Positions 33,469-42,145 of a stretch of DNA of 64,000 nucleotides are shown piece after piece. The notes under the pieces were generated by a model. The model was given only the letters and a program-made list of their open reading frames with translations, made no database searches and was not told the DNA's origin. Where the stretch lies: positions 124,001 to 188,000 of the forward strand of contig NZ_CABVHU010000001.1 in NCBI RefSeq assembly GCF_902497855.1, given 5' to 3'. The DNA comes from Pseudomonas fluorescens. GTDB lineage: Bacteria > Pseudomonadota > Gammaproteobacteria > Pseudomonadales > Pseudomonadaceae. Positions within the stretch are counted from its first letter, which is position 1. The number at the start of each line of letters is the position of its first letter. Made by a program: the position numbers and the translations under genes.

Positions 33469-34283
33469 ACCACTGGCCGCTCACCACCGTTTACCACCAG
33501 GTCCCGTTGACGACGGGACAAATCGCCCATCTGTTGGCGCGGGTGGGCGAGGACTGCCGGACCTGGCTGGCGGCTGAGTTACTGACGTTGGTGCGGGGGG
33601 TGATGCCGCTGGCTCAGTGCACTATTTTCGCTTACCCCGAGGGCCAGGAGCCGCAGGTGTTGTCGTGTTCCGATCAGGCCAGGCTGGTGCAGATATCGCG
33701 TATTTCCCGGGATTACGTCGAGCGTTTTCACAGTCTGGATGGCAACCGTCAGGCGATGCTCGGTCACAAGGCGAAATATGGCGGTGCACGAATCCTGGCG
33801 CAGCTTCAGTCAGTCGAAGACATCACCCATCGTGACTATCGTCGAGTCTGCTACGAGCAGCCGCAAATCTCCCAACGCATGGCCTTGCTCAATCATCAGG
33901 AGGAGGGCGGGGGCTGGCTGTCGATCAACTTCTATCGAGGGCGTGAGCACGGCAACTTCAATCAGCGCGAAATCGAATTTATCGAGTCGGTTGCGCCGTT
34001 ACTGATTCAAGTCACGCGATTGCACTATCGCGCCTATATCGAAGCCAATCAGATGCCGTTTTTGCTGAGTCAACGGGTCGAGCAACTTTATCCTGAACTG
34101 ACTCGTCGGGACCGTGAACTGCTCAGGCATTTGCTCAGTGGCCTGGGGGCGGAAGACATCGCGCCCCTGATGGGCATCCAGCGCTCAAGCGCCGCTACCT
34201 ACATCAAGCGGCTTTATCGAAAAACAGGCGTCAGCGGACATCGAGAATTGCTGGGGCTGGTCGTGAGAGGTCGTTGGTCCTGA
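33465..34283 (+). CDS. LuxR-type HTH transcriptional regulator
   Basis: 272 residues. A GAF-like or undefined N-terminal region (about 1-200) precedes a LuxR-type helix-turn-helix (residues about 210-265), seen in LTRRDRELLRHLLSGLGAED followed by IAPLMGIQRSSAATYIKRLYRK. Start ATG overlaps the MFS stop. Expected to regulate the monooxygenase/MFS genes; palindromes in the divergent region at 30.08-30.13 kb are candidate sites. Effector unknown. Confidence 0.75.
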   Translation: MNHWPLTTVYHQVPLTTGQIAHLLARVGEDCRTWLAAELLTLVRGVMPLAQCTIFAYPEGQEPQVLSCSDQARLVQISRISRDYVERFHSLDGNRQAMLGHKAKYGGARILAQLQSVEDITHRDYRRVCYEQPQISQRMALLNHQEEGGGWLSINFYRGREHGNFNQREIEFIESVAPLLIQVTRLHYRAYIEANQMPFLLSQRVEQLYPELTRRDRELLRHLLSGLGAEDIAPLMGIQRSSAATYIKRLYRKTGVSGHRELLGLVVRGRWS

Positions 34284-34434
34284 ACTCGCGGACTTTGGTT
34301 CAAATGACTTCATTGAAAATCGATTGATCGTCAGCTTGCCTGTTGATCTCTTCCAGGTTTGCAAGTGCCCGAAGTGGTCCGCCCGACCTGCGCTGCTAGA
34401 CTGCCTATCTCACTCCCGATTCTGGAGAACCAAG

Positions 34435-34914
34435 ATGGTCAGCAAGAATACGATTTGTCTCTGGTACGACGGCACCGCACTGGACGCTGCGACGTTCTAC
34501 GCCGCGACGTTTCCGGACAGCGCCGTGGGCGCTGTCCATCGTGCCCCCGGCGACTATCCGGCGGGCAAGCAGGGCGATGTATTGACGGTCGATTTCACGG
34601 TGATGGGCATCCCTTGTATCGGACTCAACGGGGGCTCGGCGTTCAAGCACAACGAGGCGTTTTCGTTCCAGGTGGCGACCGATGACCAGGCCGAAACGGA
34701 CCGCTTGTGGAACGCGATTGTTGGCAACGGCGGTCAGGAAAGTGCATGCGGCTGGTGCAAGGACAAGTGGGGGCTGTCGTGGCAGATCTCACCCCGGGCG
34801 CTGACGAGCGCGGTGACCCACCCCGATCAAGCGGTGGCCAAGCGCGCCTTCGACGCCATGATGCAGATGCGCAAGATCGACATCGCAACGATCGAAGCGG
34901 CTGTGAAGGGGTAA
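34435..34914 (+). CDS. VOC-family protein (PhnB/YkcA-like, 3-demethylubiquinone methyltransferase-like fold)
   Basis: 159 residues from ATG 34435, with GGAG upstream. The pattern ICLWYDGTALDAATFYAATF and the later CGWCKDKWGLSWQISPRALT is the glyoxalase/VOC subfamily misannotated as 3-demethylubiquinone-9 methyltransferase. Usually a metal-binding dimer of unknown role. It stands alone, before a GFA protein gene. Confidence 0.8.
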   Translation: MVSKNTICLWYDGTALDAATFYAATFPDSAVGAVHRAPGDYPAGKQGDVLTVDFTVMGIPCIGLNGGSAFKHNEAFSFQVATDDQAETDRLWNAIVGNGGQESACGWCKDKWGLSWQISPRALTSAVTHPDQAVAKRAFDAMMQMRKIDIATIEAAVKG

Positions 34915-34989
34915 TCCGCGCTTGCGGTGGGCAGCTTTTTTCATGGCCGCCGGGGTGGGTTTATCGCTTGATTCCAGAGGAGACGCAGC

Positions 34990-35382
34990 ATGGACCGATT
35001 CACTGGCGGTTGCCTGTGCGGCAACGTCCGGCTCGAGGCGACAGGACGCCCCTACCGGGTCGGCCTTTGTCACTGTCTCGATTGCCGCAAGCACCATGGG
35101 GCGCTTTTTCACGCCTCGGCGATATTCCCCCAGGACGCGGTGACGATCGAGGGCGAAACACGTGACTACGCCGGGCGGTTTTTCTGCCCCCGCTGCGGCT
35201 CATCCGTTTTTGCGCGCACCGGCGACGAAATCGAAGTGAACCTGGGATCCCTGGATGCCCCTGACCAACTGACGCCCACCTACGAAAGCTGGACGATGCG
35301 TCGCGAGTCCTGGTTGCCGCCGTTTGCGCTCACGAGACACTACGAGCGCGATCGTGACGCCACGGGGCGTTCCGAGGAGTAA
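34990..35382 (+). CDS. GFA-family (glutathione-dependent formaldehyde-activating-like) protein
   Basis: 130 residues with the zinc-binding cysteine set C8, C10 (GGCLCGN), C27, C29, C32 (CHCLDC) and CPRCGS near 71-76. The Mss4/GFA fold is therefore complete. Family members can bind glutathione-hydroxymethyl adducts, but most are of unknown activity. GGAG lies just before the ATG. A second, distant GFA paralogue is encoded at 38499-38933. Confidence 0.8.
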   Translation: MDRFTGGCLCGNVRLEATGRPYRVGLCHCLDCRKHHGALFHASAIFPQDAVTIEGETRDYAGRFFCPRCGSSVFARTGDEIEVNLGSLDAPDQLTPTYESWTMRRESWLPPFALTRHYERDRDATGRSEE

Positions 35383-35440
35383 CATTGCCGACACATTCGC
35401 CCCCTATGATTCGCGTCTATCGAAACCAGGGAGGCAACAG

Positions 35441-35656
35441 ATGAATCGGCCATCAAGGAGCATGCGCAAACTGCTCGACTCCGTCGCCAGCAACAATGAG
35501 AACGCAGCACTGGATATCATGCGCGCAACCGAGCAACTCAAAGACGAACTGTTGCGCCAGCGGTTGCTCAACCTGATTCACCAGCTCAATCAGGACGCCT
35601 GCGACTTAAAGTCAGCTCGAGACGATATCCCGGGTGGCACCATCAAGTTCGCGTGA
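35441..35656 (+). CDS. 71-residue hypothetical protein
   Basis: MNRPSRSMRKLLDSVASNNE start with a good GGGAGG ribosome site 6 bases upstream of ATG 35441. The sequence is helical and charged and may dimerise (EQLKDELLRQRLLNLIHQLN). No family recognised. A longer upstream frame is not supported. Confidence 0.5.
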   Translation: MNRPSRSMRKLLDSVASNNENAALDIMRATEQLKDELLRQRLLNLIHQLNQDACDLKSARDDIPGGTIKFA

Positions 35657-35765
35657 GCGGCCTGGCGCTTGTCTGAACTGCCCCTAAATGTTGGACGGTC
35701 TTTGTCGCTAGCCAGCTCCTACATGATCACCGGTGTACAGATAGATTGTGGTCAACGTCGAATCC

Positions 35766-35864
35766 TGTAGGAGCCGGCTTGCTGGCGAAGGCGTCTGCAT
35801 GGGCGGTGCAAGGCTTGAGGCCGCCTTCGCTGCGGTGCGGCGATCCGACAAGCCAGCTCCTACA
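35766..35864. repeat. REP palindrome overlapping a stop codon, GAGCCGGC/GAGCTGGC type
   Basis: Arms TGTAGGAGCCGGCTTGC and CAAGCCAGCTCCTACA enclose a short spacer. A lone half-arm precedes it at about 35707-35724. The right arm, read on the minus strand, contributes the TAG stop of the DUF2950 gene at 35860-35862. Confidence 0.8.
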
Positions 35865-36750
35865 AGCCGGGTTGCTCATCGACATCGCTCCAACTGCTGT
35901 CCGGATCGAAGCGGCGCATGGACTTCGACAGTTTCGCGCTGTCCGGGCCCTGGTCTTTCTCGAACAGCTCGCCCTCGTGGCTGATCATGAAGCTCATCAC
36001 GCCGCTGTCGCCGTACTTCGCCGGCCAGGCGATCAGGGCGAAGCCGCGGCTCATGTTGTTGCCGAGCTTGTAGCTGTAGGCGCCGCCTGGCGCTGAGGGT
36101 CCCTGTGCGTCGAGGATACGGTACTGATAGCCATGCCAGTCGTCGCCGGGTTTGGCGTCGCCGAACAACGGGCCGAGCGGACTCTCTTCCACCCCGGGCT
36201 CTTCGGCCCAGTACAGGCCATCCTGCTTGCCGTTGCTGCTGATGAACTTTTGCGCGTACTCGAGCACTCCATCGCCGTTGCGGTCGACCGTGGCGTAGTC
36301 CATCTGGGCATCGTAGTAGGCCAGCGCCGATTGCACGGTGGCCAGTTCGTTGCGACCGATGCGTCGCTCACGGATTTCCTCGCCACCGGCCTTGGCGTTG
36401 AAGGCCCAGCCAGCTTTGCCCTGCATGATCGGCAGCGGCAAGGTCCAGGGATCGGTGCCGACCACCAGATGCGCCTTGCCTTGCCCGTCGGGCTGGATGC
36501 TGTGTTGTTCCCGGTAGTGGGCGAGGAAGGCATCGACATCGTCGCGGTCGATGCCTTCGAGCGGTATATAGGAGCGCCAGTCCGCACCGAGCAGGGCCGC
36601 GAGGCGTGCTTGATCGGCCTGCCGGGTGCCGAGCGCGGCGACCAGGGCCTCGGCGGCGGCATCCGGACTGGGAAAGGCCTGCTGCGCATGCGCGTCCAGG
36701 GCCAGAATCGCCAGCAGCATAACCGGGAAAATACGCAAAGCAGCCTTCAT
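35860..36750 (-). CDS. DUF2950-family exported protein
   Basis: 296 residues with a signal peptide (MKAALRIFPVMLLAILALDA, probable cut after residue 22). DUF2950 features: a mixed beta region (DPWTLPLPIMQGKAGWAFNA) and a GWISH-like SGVMSFMISHEGELFEKDQGP near the end. It starts 14 bases after the DUF3300 stop, and these two families are usually neighbours, so they probably act together in the periplasm or outer membrane. The stop codon TAG lies inside a REP element. An in-frame extension upstream is only the overlapping reverse frame of the DUF3300 gene. Confidence 0.8.
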   Translation of the reverse strand: MKAALRIFPVMLLAILALDAHAQQAFPSPDAAAEALVAALGTRQADQARLAALLGADWRSYIPLEGIDRDDVDAFLAHYREQHSIQPDGQGKAHLVVGTDPWTLPLPIMQGKAGWAFNAKAGGEEIRERRIGRNELATVQSALAYYDAQMDYATVDRNGDGVLEYAQKFISSNGKQDGLYWAEEPGVEESPLGPLFGDAKPGDDWHGYQYRILDAQGPSAPGGAYSYKLGNNMSRGFALIAWPAKYGDSGVMSFMISHEGELFEKDQGPDSAKLSKSMRRFDPDSSWSDVDEQPGL

Positions 36751-36763
36751 GGCAAGTCTCCTG

Positions 36764-38353
36764 TCAGCGCCGATTGCCGCCGCCCCGGGACGGGCGTTGT
36801 ACAGTATGACCACTGCCGCGCTCCGCGCGCGGCCGACTGGCGGAAACGTGACTGGCCTGGCCGCGGCTGGCTTGCAATCGCGATTGCGAGGGGTTGCTGG
36901 CGCCGGCGAAGGCATTGTTGCGCGGCCCTTGGGTGCTGGCCTGCTGCTGACGCGCTTGCTGGCGGACCTTTGGATTGTCTGGCGTGCCCTGACGCTGCTG
37001 CGCACCGGCCTGAGTCTTTTGGCGCGCCTGTGCGCTGGCTTGCGCCTGCTCGCGCTTCTGCGCACCGGCTTGAGTATTCTGGCGCGCTTGTACATTGGCT
37101 TGCGCCTGCTCGCGCTTCTGCGCAGTGGCCTGGGTAGTCTGGCGCGTCTGCGCACTGGCTTGCGCGCGGTCGCGCACTTGCGGTTGTTTGTCCAGATCGC
37201 GGCTCGCCGCCTGGGCCCGCTCGCGTGCCTGGCGATTGCTGGTGGCCGCAGGTTCGATGCCGCGTTGCGCCAGCGCCTGGTTGGCGCGCTCGCGCTCGGA
37301 GGCCCGCACCGGATCGCGGCCGCGGAAAGCGTCGCGCTGTTCGCTGCCGGCCAAGCGCCGGCTATTCTGTTCGCGGTTGGCGCGATCGCGGTAGGGCACG
37401 CCGTCGCGGTTGATCGAATTGTGGCTCCAATTGTTCTGGTTGGCGTTGATCTGGCGGTTGGTGTTGATGTTGTTGTAGCGGTTGACGTCGATGTCGATGT
37501 CGCCGCGGCCCCAGTCGCAGTCGCCCCAGAGCGAATCGACGATGGCCACGCCTGCGCCGAAGGCCAGGCCGGTGGCAAGTGCGGTGCCAAGGTAGTAACC
37601 CGGCGGTGGCGGATAGTACGCCGGCGGGTAGGACGGATAGGCCCAGGTGCCATAGACCACGCTCGGGTTGTAGCTCGGCACGTAGATGGTCTGCGGCTGG
37701 GCCGGCTCGATGATGATGGTCTGGGTGGCGGCAGGCTGCTGCACCACCACCGTCGAATTGGTCGGTGCCGGTGCCGGTGCCGGCGCTGACACTGGCGCGG
37801 CGGGCTGCACGGTGACGCGCTGTTGCGCGTTGGATTCGAGGTGGCCGGCGGCTTGCGCCTGGCGACGCAGGCGTTGCACCGAATCCATTACGGCGTTGGG
37901 CTGCGCGAGGAAGGCGTCGCCCACCCGTTGCACCCAGGCCGGATCCTGACCCAGCATCACCAGCGCTGCCGGAAAGGCGACCAGCGATTGCACGCTCGGA
38001 TCCCAGGGTTCATTCGCCACTTGACGCACGGCGGCGTCACCGCTGCTGTCCGGATGCGCCTTGGACCAGGCCACCGCGTCGGCGACATCGCCCGGATAGG
38101 TCGCCGCCATCAGGACCTGGGCCAGTAACGAATCCGGATACAAGGCCAGCGGCGCCAGCATCTGGTCGAGTTCCTCCGTCGTGAAGACCGTCTCGGCCGG
38201 TGCAGTCGGTTCGGGTGCGGGTGCAGCACCCGCGGCACCGGCCTCGGTGGTCACGGCCAATGCCTTCGTGATGAAGAACCCGTCCTCGTCCGAACCACCG
38301 GACACAGACAGCACGGCGAGCAGGATTGCGCTGAAGCAATAGCAAACACGCAT
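36764..38353 (-). CDS. DUF3300-family protein with low-complexity repeated tail
   Basis: 529 residues. The DUF3300 core fills about 55-245, including LDQMLAPLALYPDSLLAQVL near 62-81, APTN/QPAAT linkers and YVPSYNPSVVYGTWAYPSYP. A hydrophobic segment lies near 255-272. The C-terminal about 230 residues are charged and disordered, with three near-identical 20-residue units at 394-413, 414-433 and 434-453 (RxQAQAxxQxRQxTQAxAQx). DUF3300/DUF2950 gene pairs are typical. The N-terminus has a short hydrophobic start without a clear signal peptidase site. Role unknown, perhaps envelope- or surface-related. Confidence 0.8.
   Translation of the reverse strand: MRVCYCFSAILLAVLSVSGGSDEDGFFITKALAVTTEAGAAGAAPAPEPTAPAETVFTTEELDQMLAPLALYPDSLLAQVLMAATYPGDVADAVAWSKAHPDSSGDAAVRQVANEPWDPSVQSLVAFPAALVMLGQDPAWVQRVGDAFLAQPNAVMDSVQRLRRQAQAAGHLESNAQQRVTVQPAAPVSAPAPAPAPTNSTVVVQQPAATQTIIIEPAQPQTIYVPSYNPSVVYGTWAYPSYPPAYYPPPPGYYLGTALATGLAFGAGVAIVDSLWGDCDWGRGDIDIDVNRYNNINTNRQINANQNNWSHNSINRDGVPYRDRANREQNSRRLAGSEQRDAFRGRDPVRASERERANQALAQRGIEPAATSNRQARERAQAASRDLDKQPQVRDRAQASAQTRQTTQATAQKREQAQANVQARQNTQAGAQKREQAQASAQARQKTQAGAQQRQGTPDNPKVRQQARQQQASTQGPRNNAFAGASNPSQSRLQASRGQASHVSASRPRAERGSGHTVQRPSRGGGNRR
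36995..37174 (-). repeat. three 60-base tandem repeats inside the DUF3300 gene
   Basis: In-frame repeats encoding RDRAQASAQTRQTTQATAQK, REQAQANVQARQNTQAGAQK and REQAQASAQARQKTQAGAQQ. The last two units differ at only a few codons, so recent slippage or recombination is likely and copy number may vary between strains. Confidence 0.75.
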
Positions 38354-38498
38354 GACGCTTCTCCCGGGGGAAGAAAAAGCGGGACGGGTCGCAGCGACGA
38401 CCGTCGGCGGGGCTGGATGCTGTCAATCATAGCCGGGTGCAGCGCGGGCGTAGTGATTATTCGGATGGATCACTGACCGCCCGCCCGCCAACCTTGCG

Positions 38499-38933
38499 CT
38501 ATTCGTCCAGGCTGATGCCCGATCCCCCCAGTTCTTTGGGGACATCCTTCAGCTTGGGCAACCCATCCTTGATGCGCAGCACGGTCTCCTGGTAGTGGAC
38601 GTGAACGCCTGGCGAGTACGCGAGCTCGGGGATGAGCGCGGCATACACGTCGATCAGCCCCATCCCCGGGTGTTCGGTGAAGAGGTGCCCGCCGCACGTC
38701 TTGCACCACTTGCGGTAGCTCTGCGCTGTCTTGTTGTAAGTGCCGATGTTGTCGGCACCCCGAGTCACTTGCAGCGCCTCGGGTTTCCACAGGGTGAAGG
38801 CATTGATCGGCCCTGCCGACCAGTGCCGACAGGATTCGCAGTGGCAATAGCCCATCGCCGCGGGCTCGCCGCTGACGGTGAACTCGACTGCGCCGCAAAA
38901 ACAACTGCCCTTGTAGGATCGTTCATCGTTCAT
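38499..38933 (-). CDS. GFA-family zinc protein
   Basis: 144 residues. Cysteine set GSCFCG (11, 13), CHCESC (30, 32, 35) and KWCKTCGGHLF near 76-86 defines the GFA fold; this is the larger GFA type with an extended C-terminus. Start ATG 38933. No operon partner; it lies between the DUF3300 gene and the nitrilase gene on the same strand. Function beyond zinc binding is not established. Confidence 0.8.
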   Translation of the reverse strand: MNDERSYKGSCFCGAVEFTVSGEPAAMGYCHCESCRHWSAGPINAFTLWKPEALQVTRGADNIGTYNKTAQSYRKWCKTCGGHLFTEHPGMGLIDVYAALIPELAYSPGVHVHYQETVLRIKDGLPKLKDVPKELGGSGISLDE

Positions 38934-39007
38934 GGCCTGACTCCTTGCTCAAATTGGTGAGGCGATACCGCCACAGAGGGCATGGATCGCCGGAACCTTG
39001 CCTGACT

Positions 39008-39949
39008 TCACTCGTCGATGTAGCGCACCGCTGTCGCCGGCGTGCGCCGCACCTGCAGTTCGAAAATATCCGGGCGCGCGTAGTGCCCGGTGACGTCGAG
39101 CGCCCGTCGCGCGGGTGCCACGAGTGCGACGTCGATGTCCGCATACAGAATGCCGGCCTCACGGTGCAACGGACCGGCCACCACCCGACCTTGGGGACTG
39201 ACCACCACCGAGTCGCCGTCGTTGATCCATTCGTCCGGATCGGCGAACAGGTGCGCACGGTGCGGGAAGTCGTCGGGAATGTCGCTGCCGCGCAGCACTG
39301 TGCCACTGCCGAGCACCCAGCAGCGGCCTTCGAGTGCGATGTGGCGCATCGTGCTGATCCAGCCGTCGCCCGTGTCGTAGGTGGGGGCGACGTAGATCTC
39401 CACCCCTTGGGCATACAGGGAATAGCGGGCCAGCGGCATGTAGTTTTCCCAGCAGATGAGCGTCCCCACGCGGCCGACCGGTGTATCGACCGTGCGCAAT
39501 CCGGACGCATCACCGAAGCCATGCACCATGCGTTCGGGATTGGTCGGCATCAGCTTGCGGTGGCGGTTGAGCACTTCGCCGTCGGGGCCGATTACGACTA
39601 CGCTGTTGTAGAGCGTGCCGCCGCCATTGCGCCGGTCACATTCATCGATGCCGCACACGATCGTCACGGCGTGAACGCTGGCGGCCTCGCACAATGGGCT
39701 GAGGTCACCGTTCGCGATATCGACGGCGTTGGCCAGCAGCCGCGTGTGCAACTGGCCCATGACAGCCCCGTCCTTTCCCGCCGCCAGCCGCCAGATCCAT
39801 GACGGATAACCTGGAATGAAGGATTCGGGCAAAACGATCAGCGAGGCGCCTGCCGTCGCCGCCTCGGCGACCGATTGCACGGCGCGGGCGATCGTCGCGC
39901 TGCGATCGAGCAGCACGGGCGGGCGCTGAATGATGGCTACCTTGGTCAT
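39008..39949 (-). CDS. nitrilase (carbon-nitrogen hydrolase)
   Basis: 313 residues with the full catalytic triad E42 (LPESFIPGYP), K132 (HRKLMPT) and C166 (LICWENYMP). The CWEN sequence and the PGYPSWIWR region are of true nitrilases of the aliphatic/arylacetonitrilase type rather than of amidases. Converts nitriles to carboxylic acids, plausibly of plant origin. Divergent from an HxlR-type regulator. Cytosolic, no signal peptide. Confidence 0.9.
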   Translation of the reverse strand: MTKVAIIQRPPVLLDRSATIARAVQSVAEAATAGASLIVLPESFIPGYPSWIWRLAAGKDGAVMGQLHTRLLANAVDIANGDLSPLCEAASVHAVTIVCGIDECDRRNGGGTLYNSVVVIGPDGEVLNRHRKLMPTNPERMVHGFGDASGLRTVDTPVGRVGTLICWENYMPLARYSLYAQGVEIYVAPTYDTGDGWISTMRHIALEGRCWVLGSGTVLRGSDIPDDFPHRAHLFADPDEWINDGDSVVVSPQGRVVAGPLHREAGILYADIDVALVAPARRALDVTGHYARPDIFELQVRRTPATAVRYIDE

Positions 39950-40053
39950 GGCGTTCTCCTTTGGCGATTGGCTATCGAAGGCTTCAGCGTGCGCGTGGTG
40001 CAGCCGCGGGGCTAGTTCAGAATCTGAAGCGTTGCAGTTGCGGAGTCCAGGCG

Positions 40054-40743
40054 ATGGAAGAAAGCTACGGTCAGTTCTGCACGGTCGCGCGCGGTGCCGA
40101 AGCCCTGTGCGAACGCTGGACCCCTTTGGTGGTGCGCGAGCTGCTGTGCGGCAGCAAGCGCTTCAATGAACTGCACCGCGGCGTGCCCCGGATGTCCACC
40201 GGCCTGCTGGCCCAGCGCCTGCGCCACCTGGAAGAAATCGGCGTGGTACATCGCACGGCCGCCGGCAAAGTCTGGGAGTACAGCCTGACCGAGGCGGGCG
40301 AGGAATTGCGCCCCATCATCATGGCGCTGGGCCATTGGGGCGCGCGCTGGATCGGCAGTCGCCTTCGCGAAGACGAACTCGACGCGGGCCTGCTGATGTG
40401 GGACGTGCGCCGGTTCGTGCGCATCGAAACGTTCCCGTCCCGACCGGTGGTGATCCATTTCCATTTCCGCGACGCGCGGCCCGGCGAGCAAGTGTGGTGG
40501 CTCGTGGTTGAAGAGGGAGTGGCAGACCTGTGCCGCGACGACCCCGGCCGCGAACTGACCCTTGTCGTGGACTCCAGCGTGCGCGCGTTGACCGAGGTGT
40601 GGACCGGCGACCGCACACCGCAGGAGGTTCTTCAGTCAAAAGAGCTGCGGGTAGATGGCGCCGCGCAGGATGCGCAAAACCTGTGGCGCTGGCTGGGCAC
40701 GAGCGCGTTTGCCGGTACCCGTAGCGCGGCGCGCCAGCCCTGA
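40054..40743 (+). CDS. HxlR-family transcriptional regulator with SCP2-like C-terminal domain
   Basis: 229 residues from ATG 40054. The N-terminal about 100 residues form the HxlR winged helix (CERWTPLVVRELLCGSKRFN near 19-38, MSTGLLAQRLRHLEEIGVV near 47-65). The C-terminal about 110 residues resemble a sterol-carrier-type ligand pocket, as in some HxlR relatives. It is divergent from the nitrilase gene with about 100 bases between starts, so it probably senses a nitrile or its acid. In-frame sequence upstream to 39961 lacks a ribosome site. Confidence 0.8.
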   Translation: MEESYGQFCTVARGAEALCERWTPLVVRELLCGSKRFNELHRGVPRMSTGLLAQRLRHLEEIGVVHRTAAGKVWEYSLTEAGEELRPIIMALGHWGARWIGSRLREDELDAGLLMWDVRRFVRIETFPSRPVVIHFHFRDARPGEQVWWLVVEEGVADLCRDDPGRELTLVVDSSVRALTEVWTGDRTPQEVLQSKELRVDGAAQDAQNLWRWLGTSAFAGTRSAARQP

Positions 40744-40889
40744 TCATCGGATCGTTTTCGCGAGCAGGCTCGCTCCCAAAAAAGCCGTCTGGCTCGCGGA
40801 TGTGGCTAATTTTGGCGCCATCGGGATTTCGGGTCTACGCTGGCCGTGGGGTGTCTGTTGCAGCATGCATAACGGCCCTGTAATGAATG

Positions 40890-40924
40890 GCCATTAGGAT
40901 GAATTTCAGAACAAATTCAATGGC
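40890..40924. promoter_or_regulatory. nested inverted repeat upstream of an AraC gene
   Basis: Outer arms GCCATT (40890-40895) and AATGGC (40919-40924) enclose inner arms GAATTT (40901-40906) and AAATTC (40913-40918). Located 42 bases before the AraC start at 40966, in a place where a regulator or autoregulator could bind. Confidence 0.4.
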
Positions 40925-40965
40925 TCACAAAAGAAAGCGTGGTTCAACAGGTTTTTGAGGTTTTC

Positions 40966-42111
40966 ATGTATAGAGTGGGTACAGGCTATACCAATGTGTT
41001 GGTGAATACGCTCTCGGCTGAAGGCTTGGATGTGATCGAATTATCCCGGGAGGCGGGGCTGAATCTGGCGATTCTGAGTCAGCAGCAAGCCTTCTATGAA
41101 CGAAGTGTCATCTACCGTCTGTGGGCGTTGGCAGCGCAGGCGTCTGGTGATGCGAATATTGGTCTGAAAGCCTACGACCATGTACATCCGGGTAACTTCC
41201 AGGTCGTGGGGTACTCGATGATGTCCAGCATGAATCTGAAACGGGCGCTCGAACGCCTGGTGCATTTCAGCCCGTTGCTCAGCTCTGGCCTCAGCCTGTT
41301 TTTGGGTCAGGAAGGGCAGAATTTCAGACTGACCGGGCTGGATCACCAATGCGACTCGGTCAAGCCACGGCAGTTCACCGATGCCGGGCTCGCGTCGCTG
41401 CTGGGATTCTGTGGTTGGCTGACCGGCGGCAGGTTGCCGAAACCCTTACGCGTGGAATTCACCTATCCGGAACCTGAAGACATCTCGCAGCATCAGCGGC
41501 TGTTCGGCAATGAGCTGCGTTTCGGGGCGGCCTATGACAGCATCCTGTTCGATGGCCAGGAGCTTCTGCGTCCGTTGAGCATGGCCAACGAGTCGTTGGC
41601 TGTACTGCATGACAGTTTTGCCGAAGCTCAGCTGGACCAGTTGTACGGCTTCACCATTGTGTGCCGGATTCGGGCACTGATCACCGAGCGCCTGAGTCAG
41701 GGGCAAGGGCAGTGTGATATGGAATCGATAGCCACCGCGCTGAACATCAGCAAGCGAACGCTGCAACGAGCGCTGGAGAAGGATGGCGCCCAGTTCAAGG
41801 ACGTACTGAACGATGTGCGTCGGCAGTTGGCCGACTTTTACCTGCGTTATTCCCATTACAATATGAAGCACGTGACTTACCTGCTCGGGTTTCACGACCA
41901 CAGCAGTTTCCACAAGGCGTGCATCCGCTGGTTCGGCATGACGCCCGGTCAGTATCGAGTCGATGAATCCGTGCTGAAGTTCAGGGACACCAGGCCGCGT
42001 CTGGTCAGCCAGTCGTTAACGATAGACGGTGGTCAAAGGCAGGCACCTTTCAGGGACATCAGGCGAGTGGCAGGTGCGGGTCGAGCCATGGCCATGGTCG
42101 CAACAATGTGA
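40966..42111 (+). CDS. AraC-family regulator with arabinose-binding-like (PF12625-type) domain
   Basis: 381 residues from ATG 40966 (a GTG at 40939 is in frame but lacks a ribosome site; TGAGG precedes the ATG). N-terminal about 200 residues resemble the AraC_binding_2 or PF12625-type sensor of OruR/ArgR-like regulators. The C-terminus has one clear HTH, MESIATALNISKRTLQRALE, and a second, DHSSFHKACIRWFGMTPGQ. It lies alone between the HxlR gene and the LysR gene. Ligand unknown. Confidence 0.8.
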   Translation: MYRVGTGYTNVLVNTLSAEGLDVIELSREAGLNLAILSQQQAFYERSVIYRLWALAAQASGDANIGLKAYDHVHPGNFQVVGYSMMSSMNLKRALERLVHFSPLLSSGLSLFLGQEGQNFRLTGLDHQCDSVKPRQFTDAGLASLLGFCGWLTGGRLPKPLRVEFTYPEPEDISQHQRLFGNELRFGAAYDSILFDGQELLRPLSMANESLAVLHDSFAEAQLDQLYGFTIVCRIRALITERLSQGQGQCDMESIATALNISKRTLQRALEKDGAQFKDVLNDVRRQLADFYLRYSHYNMKHVTYLLGFHDHSSFHKACIRWFGMTPGQYRVDESVLKFRDTRPRLVSQSLTIDGGQRQAPFRDIRRVAGAGRAMAMVATM

Positions 42112-42145
42112 AATCAACGGCGGGGGGCGCCGGTTCGACGTGCGT

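Noticed and set aside
36626..37789. Long plus-strand frame opposite the DUF3300/DUF2950 genes, with repeated leucine- and arginine-rich translation
   Set aside because: It is the complement of the repetitive DUF3300 coding region; no ribosome site, no family motif, and the minus-strand genes are clearly real.
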